A DNA stretch of 6,432 nucleotides from Desulfovibrio sp. (lineage in GTDB: Bacteria; Desulfobacterota; Desulfovibrionia; Desulfovibrionales; Desulfovibrionaceae), in assembly GCA_020217165.1 (NCBI GenBank), contig JAIWOE010000204.1:1-6432 (forward strand), in the 5' to 3' direction. Within the stretch, counting starts at the first letter, position 1, and every line of letters begins with the position of its first letter. The notes beneath the pieces were generated by a model. That model saw nothing but the letters and a program-made list of their open reading frames with translations. It did no database searches and was not told the origin of the DNA. This document shows, piece after piece, positions 1 through 5,930 of this stretch. Both the position numbers and the translations under genes were made by a program.

Positions 1-1565
1 GGGATGCCCTGCGCACCCGGGGCGGCCGGCGCAAGAAGGCCCTGCCCCGGGAAACCCACGCCATCATCCGCACCTTTGCCGAACAGGAATTCTACGCCCG
101 CACTGGCGGCAAGGCCCTGGCCCCCGTGTGCCATATGCCCTGGGGCGAGGCGGAAAAGAAGTGGTTCCGCTACGTCAAGGCCGTCTCCAACCGCGTGCTC
201 AAGCATTATGCCGACGAATTCATGGATCGGGCGACCAATGCCGACGTCTTTCAGCTCTTCCAGGGGCTGGCCTCGGCCGGCACGCTCTACACCATGCTCT
301 CGCCGTACGTGGTGGGCTACTCCGTCTTCACCAAGGACCGTGTCTTCTGCCGCAAGGCCATGGCTCGCTTCAAGGGGCCGGAAGCCCTGGCCTGCCAGCC
401 CAATATCGCCCATTTTACCGACACGTTCTTTGAGACCAACGGCGTGGCCATGACCCTGCAGGAGCAGGTGCGCCTGGCCCAGGCCAGTGGCAAGCGCTAT
501 ACGGTCATCACCTGCGATCCCGGCTGCGCCACCATGCGCGACGGCCTGGCCTCGGGGCCGGGGGTACAGAATTTCAAGCCCATCGGCCGCTATGAGCTGC
601 CCGAGTATCCCATCCTCACCCTGTTTTATCCGCCCTTCTTAGAAATGCTGGCTTACGTGTACGAGCACGAGTTCACGCACATCCATTCGGCCACGCCCGG
701 GCCCATCGGCATCGCCGCGCTGCTCATCGCCCGCACCCTCAAGCTGCCCATCTCCGGCACCTACCACACGGCCCTGCCCCAGTACGCCATGACCCTCACC
801 GGCGACGAGGGCATGGAAGACCTCATGTGGAAGGCCATGGTGTGGTATTACAATCAGATGGACAAGGTCTACGTGCCGTCGGCGGCCTTTGGCGAGGAGC
901 TGGGGGCCAAGGGGGTGCAGCGGGACAAGATCACCCTGTATCCCCGCGGGGTGGATACCCTGCGCTTTACCCCGGCCAAGCGCAACGGCTTCTTTGATCG
1001 CTACTCCGGCCGACGCGCCCTGCGCCTGCTCTACGTGGGACGCATCTCCAGGGAAAAGAATTTGCACTTGCTGACCCAGGCCTGGAACGAGCTGCTGGCC
1101 CGGCGCGGGCAGGCCGAAGACCTGGAGCTGGTGCTGGTGGGCGACGGCCCCTACCGCGCCGAGATGGAAGCCGCCCTGGCCGGCACGCCCTGCGTCTTTA
1201 CCGGCATGCTGGACGGGGACGAGCTGGCAGCGGCCTACGCGTCCTCGGATCTGTTTGTCTTTCCGTCCAGCACGGACACCTTTGGCAAGGTGGTGCTGGA
1301 GGCCCAGGCCTCGGGCCTGCCGGTGGTGGTCACCGACCGTGGCGGACCGCAGGAAAATGTGGAGGATGGCGTCACCGGCCGCATTGTCCAGGCCGGGAGC
1401 GCCGCTGCCCTGGTGCAGGCGCTGATCGAGCTGACGGAGAATCCTGAACTCCTCAAAACCATGGGCGCGGCTGCCCGCCAGGCCATGGAGGCTCGCTCCT
1501 CGGCCCGGGCCTTTGACCAGGCCTTTGCCTTGTATGGCGCCGATGCCCAGGCCGCCCCGCATTAA
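1..1565 (+). CDS. Glycosyltransferase family 4 (GT-B) with extra N-terminal region, 5'-partial
   Basis: The frame is open from the left edge (first full codon at base 3) to TAA at 1563-1565, so the true start lies outside the window; the GTG at 126 is internal. The first ~134 codons in view (to about base 404) do not resemble a GT domain and I do not recognise them. The GT-B N-lobe begins near 405 with HFTDTFFETNGVA, typical of GT4 enzymes. The C-lobe has LLYVGRISREKN (about 1026-1061), LVGDGPY (about 1131-1151) and STDTFGKVVLEAQASG (about 1269-1316). The last gives a D-x7-E nucleotide-sugar site in place of the commoner E-x7-E, as in the TDTFG subgroup (SQD2/MgtA-like). There is no signal peptide or membrane helix in the visible part, so the enzyme is probably cytosolic or peripheral to the membrane, moving a sugar from an NDP-sugar to an unknown acceptor. 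The radical SAM gene follows 22 bases downstream. The family call is firm; the acceptor is not known. Confidence 0.9.
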   Translation, partial: DALRTRGGRRKKALPRETHAIIRTFAEQEFYARTGGKALAPVCHMPWGEAEKKWFRYVKAVSNRVLKHYADEFMDRATNADVFQLFQGLASAGTLYTMLSPYVVGYSVFTKDRVFCRKAMARFKGPEALACQPNIAHFTDTFFETNGVAMTLQEQVRLAQASGKRYTVITCDPGCATMRDGLASGPGVQNFKPIGRYELPEYPILTLFYPPFLEMLAYVYEHEFTHIHSATPGPIGIAALLIARTLKLPISGTYHTALPQYAMTLTGDEGMEDLMWKAMVWYYNQMDKVYVPSAAFGEELGAKGVQRDKITLYPRGVDTLRFTPAKRNGFFDRYSGRRALRLLYVGRISREKNLHLLTQAWNELLARRGQAEDLELVLVGDGPYRAEMEAALAGTPCVFTGMLDGDELAAAYASSDLFVFPSSTDTFGKVVLEAQASGLPVVVTDRGGPQENVEDGVTGRIVQAGSAAALVQALIELTENPELLKTMGAAARQAMEARSSARAFDQAFALYGADAQAAPH

Positions 1566-1571
1566 TCATCT

Positions 1572-1576
1572 GGGAG
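1572..1576 (+). promoter_or_regulatory. Ribosome binding site of the radical SAM gene
   Basis: GGGAG lies 11 bases before ATG 1588, in the 22-base gap after the glycosyltransferase stop. It is the only purine-rich site there and supports 1588 over upstream in-frame starts, which lie inside the preceding gene. The spacing is rather long. Confidence 0.55.
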
Positions 1577-1587
1577 ACCATGGTTCC

Positions 1588-2904
1588 ATGAATGCCGCCC
1601 CCTCCACCCGCTCCGCCCGGGCCGTCTTCGCTCCCCGGCCCGCGCCGCCGGTGCTCTCCACCCTGGCTGCCTTCTGGCGCGGCCGCGTGCCCGGGCAGGT
1701 GGTCATCCAGTACACGGACCGTTGCAACGCCGCCTGCGTCCAGTGCGGCATGCGCATGGACAATCCTTTTGCGCGTTCCACCATGAATCGGGATGACGCC
1801 CGTCGCCTCATCGATGCCATGGCCGCCCGCGGCGTGCAGGCCATCTCCTTCACCGGCGGGGAACCCCTGCTGTATCTCAAGGATATCGTCGCCCTGGCCG
1901 CCCATGCCCGGGCCCAGGGCATCCGGTACATTCGCACGGGCACCAACGGCTTCCTGTTCCGGCATCACGAAGCCCCTGATTTTCTGGATAAAATGGACCG
2001 CTTGGCCGGGACCCTGGCCGAAAGCGCCATCAACACCTTCTGGATCAGTCTGGATTCTGCGGACCCGGCGGCCCACGAGGCCAACCGCGGCCTGCCCGGG
2101 GTGGTGGCCGGCATGGGCAAGGCCCTGCCGCGGTTCCATGCCCAGGGCCTGTACCCGGCGGCCAACTTGGGCATCAATCGCAGCACCGGCGGCCAGGGGG
2201 CGCGGTATCTGCACCCGGACGAACCGGCGGCGTTCTACCACAAGGCCGTGCAGGCCTTCGAACGCTTCTACGATACCGTGGCCGACCTGGGCTTCACCAT
2301 GACCAACGCCTGCTACCCCATGAGCCTGCCCGAGGCGGACACCGCCACCGACGCCGTGTATACCGCCACCTCCACGGCGGACATGATCCGCTTTACCCGG
2401 CAGGAGAAAGTGCAGCTGTTCAAGGCATTGTATGACGTGATTCCCCGCCGCCGCCATGCCCTGCGTATCTTCACCCCCCGGTCGTCCCTGTTGGCCCTTA
2501 TCCGCCAGTATGAACGCGGCGAGGCCACGGCCTACCCCTGCCGCGGGGGCATCGATTTTTTCTTTGTGGACGCCAAGGATCTGAACACCTACCCCTGCGG
2601 CTACCGTGGGGAAGAAAACCTGGGCAAATTCTGGGAATTGGATCTGGATGGCCTGGCTGCCGCGCCGGATTGCACCCGCTGCGACTGGGAGTGCTTCCGG
2701 GATCCGTCGGAGCTGCTGGGCCCCCTGGTGGAAGGACTGCGCCACCCTCTGCGGGTGTGGCAGCGCCTGCGGCAGGATCCGGCCATGGCCCGTGTCTGGT
2801 GGGACGACCTGCGCTATTACAAAGCCTGCGGCTTCTTTGATGCCGGCCAGCCCCCGGACCGGCAGGCCCTGGAGCGGTGGCGGGCATCCCGGAACGGGCG
2901 GTAG
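1588..2904 (+). CDS. Radical SAM protein with C-terminal SPASM/twitch-like cysteine cluster
   Basis: This is a 438-residue protein from ATG 1588. The frame is open further upstream (ATG at 1513), but that would overlap the glycosyltransferase and has no ribosome site. The radical SAM CxxxCxxC motif is C46-C50-C53 (DRCNAACVQCG) and the SAM-contact motif is TGGEP at 89-93, both in the usual place for a [4Fe-4S]/SAM barrel. The C-terminal region carries C318 (YPCRGG), C337 (YPCGYRG), C362, C365 and C369 (CTRCDWEC), spaced C-x18-C-x24-C-x2-C-x3-C. This resembles SPASM or twitch domains that bind auxiliary Fe-S clusters in peptide- or sugar-modifying enzymes. It is cytoplasmic, with no signal peptide. 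The roughly 200 residues between core and cluster are unfamiliar. It is probably co-transcribed with the glycosyltransferase, so a role in building or modifying the same glycan, lipid or peptide is plausible but unproven. Superfamily is certain; reaction unknown. Confidence 0.92.
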   Translation: MNAAPSTRSARAVFAPRPAPPVLSTLAAFWRGRVPGQVVIQYTDRCNAACVQCGMRMDNPFARSTMNRDDARRLIDAMAARGVQAISFTGGEPLLYLKDIVALAAHARAQGIRYIRTGTNGFLFRHHEAPDFLDKMDRLAGTLAESAINTFWISLDSADPAAHEANRGLPGVVAGMGKALPRFHAQGLYPAANLGINRSTGGQGARYLHPDEPAAFYHKAVQAFERFYDTVADLGFTMTNACYPMSLPEADTATDAVYTATSTADMIRFTRQEKVQLFKALYDVIPRRRHALRIFTPRSSLLALIRQYERGEATAYPCRGGIDFFFVDAKDLNTYPCGYRGEENLGKFWELDLDGLAAAPDCTRCDWECFRDPSELLGPLVEGLRHPLRVWQRLRQDPAMARVWWDDLRYYKACGFFDAGQPPDRQALERWRASRNGR

Positions 2905-2917
2905 GCGCCGCAGGGGA

Positions 2918-2975
2918 GAACGAGGGATCTACGGCAGAGGGGAGCTTTTTCTGCAGAGGAGGCTCCCCCTCGTTC
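2918..2975. terminator. Nested inverted repeat between convergent genes, likely terminator
   Basis: GAACGAGGG (2918-2926) pairs perfectly with CCCTCGTTC (2967-2975), nine base pairs. A second perfect inverted repeat, GGGGAGC (2939-2945) with GCTCCCC (2962-2968), sits inside and shares two bases with the outer one; with five inner pairs both can form in one bulged stem. It lies 13 bases after the radical SAM stop and 21 bases beyond the moaA stop on the other strand, the right place for a bidirectional terminator. The tail is weak: GTTGTTC on the plus strand and no T-run on the minus strand. Termination is therefore inferred from position and stem, not from a classic U-tract. Confidence 0.5.
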
Positions 2976-2996
2976 GTTGTTCAGCCGTCGATTGCC

Positions 2997-4055
2997 CTAT
3001 CCGCCGATGGCGCTCATCTGCTTGCGGGCCACACTCTGCTGCATCTGACGGGCCTGCAAGATCTCGTAGCCCAGGGGCTTGGCGCGCTGGGCCATCTCAA
3101 TGATGCGTTTCACCGTGGCTGGTCCCAGGGCCGGGTGGCGCAGGGCCGGGCGCAGGCGGTATTCCTTGTCCGAGAACAGGCAGGTGCGCAGGCGGCCGTC
3201 GCTGGTAATGCGCAACCGGTTGCAACTGCCGCAGAAATGGCTGGACATGGGCGAGATGAAACCCAGGCGGGCCGGGCCGTCGTCAATGCGGAAGACCTTG
3301 GCCGGGCCGCCGCCGGCGTCCTTGCGATCCAGGGCCGTGAGGGACACCAGGGACCGGGCCTGATCCAGCAACAGGCGCGAGGGCAGGTAGTGGGCTTCGC
3401 TCCATTGGGAGTTCTCCCCCATGGGCATGAATTCGATGAAGCGCACCTCGCTGCCCGTATCCTTGGCAAAGTCAATGAATCCGGGCAATTCAGTTTCGCT
3501 GATTCCGGCCATGGCCACGGCGTTCACCTTGATGCGGATGCCGTGCTGGAGGCAGGCGTCGATGCCGCGGCGCACCTCGGCCAGGCAGTCCACCCCGGTG
3601 ATTTCATGGAAGGTGCGCGGGTGCAGGGAATCCAGGGAGACGTTGACCCACTGCACGCCCAGCCGGGCCAAGTCCCCGGCCACGGCGGCCAGGCGGGAAC
3701 CGTTGGTGGTGATGCGCACGTCCAGGGGTGCGGCCAGACCGGCGGTGCGTTCGCGGATGGCGCCCAGGAACCACGGCAGGTTGCGTCGCAGCAGGGGCTC
3801 GCCCCCGGTCAGGCGCACCTTGCGCACGCCCAGTTCTGACACCACGGCAATGAGGTCCAGCATCTCCTCGTAGCGCAGCACCTGGGCATGGGGGATGAGG
3901 GGCGTTTCCGGACCGCCGCGGCAGTATTTGCAGCGGAAATTGCAGCGGTCCGTAATGGAAAGACGCAAATAGTTGATGGAGCGGCCGTGGTCATCCACCA
4001 GCCGGCTCGGCAGGTCCGCGCCGTGGGGGGCGGCCGTGTTTGGCAGTGTGGTCAA
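2997..4055 (-). CDS. moaA: GTP 3',8-cyclase MoaA (molybdenum cofactor biosynthesis)
   Basis: This radical SAM enzyme converts GTP to 3',8-cyclo-7,8-dihydro-GTP, which MoaC turns into cyclic pyranopterin phosphate, the first steps of molybdopterin synthesis. At 352 residues it is slightly longer than usual for the family. LRLSITDRCNFRCKYC supplies the N-terminal cluster ligands C38, C42 and C45; TGGEP is at 83-87. The second, GTP-binding cluster is C275-x2-C278-x13-C292, within a CGSCNRLRITSDGR stretch that also holds conserved arginines. The protein ends MSAIGG, the double-glycine tail characteristic of MoaA. The first cluster is followed by RGGPE rather than the usual M/L-P. The start is TTG at 4055-4053, overlapping the TGA of the preceding thioredoxin-like gene as TTGA; GGAGGAG 11 bases upstream supports it, and no ATG occurs before the LRLSITDRCN motif. 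It is the last gene of the minus-strand operon; no moaC or moaE lies beside it in view. Confidence 0.97.
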   Translation of the reverse strand: MTTLPNTAAPHGADLPSRLVDDHGRSINYLRLSITDRCNFRCKYCRGGPETPLIPHAQVLRYEEMLDLIAVVSELGVRKVRLTGGEPLLRRNLPWFLGAIRERTAGLAAPLDVRITTNGSRLAAVAGDLARLGVQWVNVSLDSLHPRTFHEITGVDCLAEVRRGIDACLQHGIRIKVNAVAMAGISETELPGFIDFAKDTGSEVRFIEFMPMGENSQWSEAHYLPSRLLLDQARSLVSLTALDRKDAGGGPAKVFRIDDGPARLGFISPMSSHFCGSCNRLRITSDGRLRTCLFSDKEYRLRPALRHPALGPATVKRIIEMAQRAKPLGYEILQARQMQQSVARKQMSAIGG

Positions 4056-4537
4056 GGCGGCAACAGCTCCTCCAGTTTATCCCGCAGCGCCTCGGGGGAT
4101 AGGTAGCCCTCATGCTGCAGGATGGCAAGCCCCGCGGCGTCGAAGAGCAGGAGCATGGGGATGGACTTGATGGCCATGAGCTGCATCAGGTCCGGCGCGG
4201 CCAGATAACTGGGCAGGGTGACGGGATTGGTGTGCAGATAGCGCTGGTAGGCGCCGCTGTCGAAGTCCAGGGAGACGAGGAGGATGCCCAGCTGCTCCTC
4301 GGTGTAAGCCTCCCGCAGGGCGTGGTAGCCGGGCATTTCCTTGAGGCAGGGGCCGCACCAGGTGGCCCAGAAGGCCACCACCAGCGGTCGGCCACGGGCC
4401 GCGCCCTGAAGGCGGATCTCGTCCATCAGGGCCTGGTAATCCAGCACGGTCGGCTGTGCCTGCCCGGGGGCGGCGAGGACCGTCAGCAGAAACCACACCA
4501 GCAGGCCGCCAAGGACTCGGCCCGGAACAGCCATCAT
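4052..4537 (-). CDS. Exported TlpA/thioredoxin-like protein
   Basis: This is a 161-residue protein. The N-terminus is a signal peptide: Arg7, then a hydrophobic stretch at about residues 8-23 (VLGGLLVWFLLTVLAA), and a likely signal peptidase I site after GQA (A27). There is no lipobox, so it should be soluble in the periplasm. The thioredoxin fold follows, with FWATWCGPC at 56-64 (redox cysteines C61 and C64, after the family's VVAFWATWCGPC pattern) and the cis-proline in SIPMLLLFD (P127). TlpA/ResA-type proteins usually reduce disulfides in exported targets such as apocytochromes, and need an electron donor such as CcdA or DsbD; none is visible here. The ATG at 4537 overlaps the mobA TGA as ATGA, and a GGGAGG site 10 bases upstream fits; a second ATG follows at once. 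The 3' end overlaps the moaA start. It is thus locked into a formate dehydrogenase/cofactor operon. Fold and export are clear; the target is unknown. Confidence 0.9.
   Translation of the reverse strand: MMAVPGRVLGGLLVWFLLTVLAAPGQAQPTVLDYQALMDEIRLQGAARGRPLVVAFWATWCGPCLKEMPGYHALREAYTEEQLGILLVSLDFDSGAYQRYLHTNPVTLPSYLAAPDLMQLMAIKSIPMLLLFDAAGLAILQHEGYLSPEALRDKLEELLPP
4067..4073 (-). promoter_or_regulatory. Ribosome binding site of moaA
   Basis: GGAGGAG on the minus strand lies 11 bases before the TTG at 4055, inside the 3' end of the thioredoxin-like gene. It supports the unusual TTG start. Confidence 0.6.
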
Positions 4538-5217
4538 ATCCTGCAGGCCTCCCGCGGCGTCTCATGGTGGCAGCCGGTCATGCCCATGCGCATGAGCATG
4601 GCCAGGTCAGCGGGATAATTGATGTTGAAGAAGACGTGGGCCTCCTCCGGAGCATACGGAATATGGTGGCGCAACTCAAAGGGAATGGCCCGGGAGAGTT
4701 TGTACAGCCCGGCCGCGGCCGCGGACTCCAGCAGGGGCAGGGCCTCGGGTTCATAGATCGCCACCAGGGATTCGATGTATCCCGTGGCCGGCTGCAAAAA
4801 GGTGGTCATCACGGCATGGGGCGGGCGATGGGCATGGGCCTCCAGCAGGCGCTCCAGGGTGTCCGTATCCAGCAAGGGCAGGTCGCAGGCCAGGGCCAGG
4901 AGGGGACCGCCCAGCCGGCGCAGGCAGGTGGTAATGCCGCGGATGGGCCCGCTGCCCGGGCCCTCATCGGGCACCCAGCCCAGCCGCCGCACCTCGGGCG
5001 GAAACTCCTCCAGGGAAGCGGGGTTGCGGCCGGAAATGACCACATTCTGGCACACCTGGCCAGCCAGGGCGGTCATGCGGGCCAGCAGGGGCCGGCCCTC
5101 CACGAACTCCACCACCTTGTCCCTCCCCAGCCGGGTGGACTTGCCGCCGGCAAGCACCATGCCCCAGGGGAGTGGTGCACGCTCAGGCATGATCCGTATG
5201 GGGGGTATGGGTCTCAT
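4534..5217 (-). CDS. mobA: Molybdenum cofactor guanylyltransferase MobA
   Basis: This cytoplasmic enzyme transfers GMP from GTP to Mo- (or W-) molybdopterin, making the guanine dinucleotide form used by DMSO-reductase family enzymes such as formate dehydrogenase. From ATG 5217 it has 227 residues, a little longer than E. coli MobA. The nucleotide-binding signature LAGGKSTRLGRDK is at 22-34, VPDEGPGSGPIRGI at 82-95, the metal-binding ACDLPLL at 110-116 (D112), and the C-terminal NINYPADL at 198-205. The start was chosen because AGGAGGG lies 7 bases ahead of ATG 5217. A TTG at 5235 lies upstream of that site, and ATG 5190 has no ribosome site. This gives a 35-base overlap with the end of fdhD; at the other end the TGA overlaps the next gene's ATG. 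The relation to the paralogue MocA (CTP-dependent) was considered, but the fdh context favours MobA. Confidence 0.92.
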   Translation of the reverse strand: MRPIPPIRIMPERAPLPWGMVLAGGKSTRLGRDKVVEFVEGRPLLARMTALAGQVCQNVVISGRNPASLEEFPPEVRRLGWVPDEGPGSGPIRGITTCLRRLGGPLLALACDLPLLDTDTLERLLEAHAHRPPHAVMTTFLQPATGYIESLVAIYEPEALPLLESAAAAGLYKLSRAIPFELRHHIPYAPEEAHVFFNINYPADLAMLMRMGMTGCHHETPREACRI

Positions 5218-5920
5218 GGTCCGGCCCTCCTGCAATGCGCTGTTGGGGGTCGTGAAACACGCTCAACCGCGTGGGTTTGACATATGCCGCCAGGGTGATG
5301 CCATGGGCGCGCGCCAGGTCCAGCCCCAGGGAGGTGGGGGCGGCCCTGGTGCAGACCACGGGGGTGCCCAGGCGCACGATTTTTTCCATGAGGGACGAGG
5401 TGGTCCGGGCGGAAATGCACAGGACCAGATCCGTCAGGGAACGGCCCGTCTGCAGTCCCCAACCGGCCAGGCGGTCCACGCAGTTGTGGCGGGGGATGTC
5501 CTCCACGGTGACGAGGAAGCGCCCCAGGGCAGGGTCCCACAGTCCGGCGCGATGGAAGCAGCCCGTCTCCATCCAGAATCCCGGGGCATCCAGCAGGGCG
5601 CTCATGGCCGCCAGGGCTGTCTGCGGCGCCAGGGGACCGCGCCAGGGCCGCAGGGCCGGCCGCGTTCCGGGCCGCGGCGCCAGGGTGAGGTCGAAGCCGT
5701 CGTGCGAAACGATCTCGGGCAGTTCTCCCTCGGCGCAGCAGTGCAGCAGGGCATGGCCCAGGGCCAGGGTGGGCAGGTCCACGGCATAGGCGGACAGACG
5801 GATGGCTTCCCGCGAACCGGCCCACCGCAGGGTGACCGGGGTTTCCGGGGCCACCAGATCTTCCATGGCGGTCCAGTGGCCATCCTGGAACCGGCGGCAG
5901 GGCAGGTGCAGGAAGTCCAT
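5183..5920 (-). CDS. fdhD: Formate dehydrogenase accessory sulfurtransferase FdhD, lacking the CxxC loop
   Basis: FdhD passes sulfur from a cysteine desulfurase to the bis-MGD cofactor of formate dehydrogenase and helps cofactor insertion, in the cytoplasm. The protein has 245 residues (E. coli about 277). Family motifs: LPTLALGHAL at 49-58 (LaiGFl region), TGCFHRAGL at 119-127 (usually TGGxHxA), EDIPRHNCVDR at 140-150 (usually ED-x-GRHNAxDK), SARTTSS at 170-176 (usually SGR-S), and AAPTSLGLDLA followed by GITL near 193-210. The loop that in E. coli FdhD carries the essential CGxCG cysteines should fall before the helix at about 97; residues 82-118 here have no cysteine. Cysteines are C8, C61, C62, C121, C147, C168 and C190; C121 belongs to the TGCFHRA motif and is not the equivalent of E. 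coli C121. ATG 5920 has GGAGG four bases upstream, in the 10-base gap after fdhE. Family firm; mechanism with these substitutions is open. Confidence 0.9.
   Translation of the reverse strand: MDFLHLPCRRFQDGHWTAMEDLVAPETPVTLRWAGSREAIRLSAYAVDLPTLALGHALLHCCAEGELPEIVSHDGFDLTLAPRPGTRPALRPWRGPLAPQTALAAMSALLDAPGFWMETGCFHRAGLWDPALGRFLVTVEDIPRHNCVDRLAGWGLQTGRSLTDLVLCISARTTSSLMEKIVRLGTPVVCTRAAPTSLGLDLARAHGITLAAYVKPTRLSVFHDPQQRIAGGPDHETHTPHTDHA
5225..5231 (-). promoter_or_regulatory. Ribosome binding site fixing the mobA start
   Basis: AGGAGGG on the minus strand, 7 bases before ATG 5217, is the strongest ribosome site in the window. It lies inside the fdhD coding sequence and sets mobA to begin 35 bases before fdhD ends. 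Confidence 0.75.
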
Positions 5921-5924
5921 GTCG

Positions 5925-5929
5925 CCTCC
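5925..5929 (-). promoter_or_regulatory. Ribosome binding site of fdhD
   Basis: GGAGG on the minus strand fills most of the 10-base gap between the fdhE stop and the fdhD ATG, four bases from the start codon. It supports 5920 over the internal ATG at residue 19. Confidence 0.65.
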
Positions 5930-5930
5930 G

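Noticed and set aside
126..1565. GTG 126 as the real start of the glycosyltransferase
   Set aside because: The frame is open for 41 further codons to the left edge, and the protein upstream reads as ordinary sequence with no ribosome site before 126.
1580..1591. Three-codon mini-ORF (ATG GTT CCA TGA) whose stop overlaps the radical SAM ATG
   Set aside because: It sits only three bases after the ribosome site, too close for good initiation, and so short an ORF is likely to be chance. Worth recalling only if the start at 1588 is tested.
1453..2745. Long open frame on the minus strand opposite the radical SAM gene (430 codons)
   Set aside because: Gly/His/Gln-rich translation without motifs, opposite a gene with clear radical SAM signatures.
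2877..3839. Plus-strand open frame running from the end of the radical SAM gene across moaA (320 codons)
   Set aside because: It crosses the terminator hairpin and is antisense to moaA; low-complexity translation.
4534..5235. TTG 5235 or ATG 5190 as the mobA start
   Set aside because: The AGGAGGG site lies downstream of the TTG and 7 bases before ATG 5217; nothing like a ribosome site precedes 5190.
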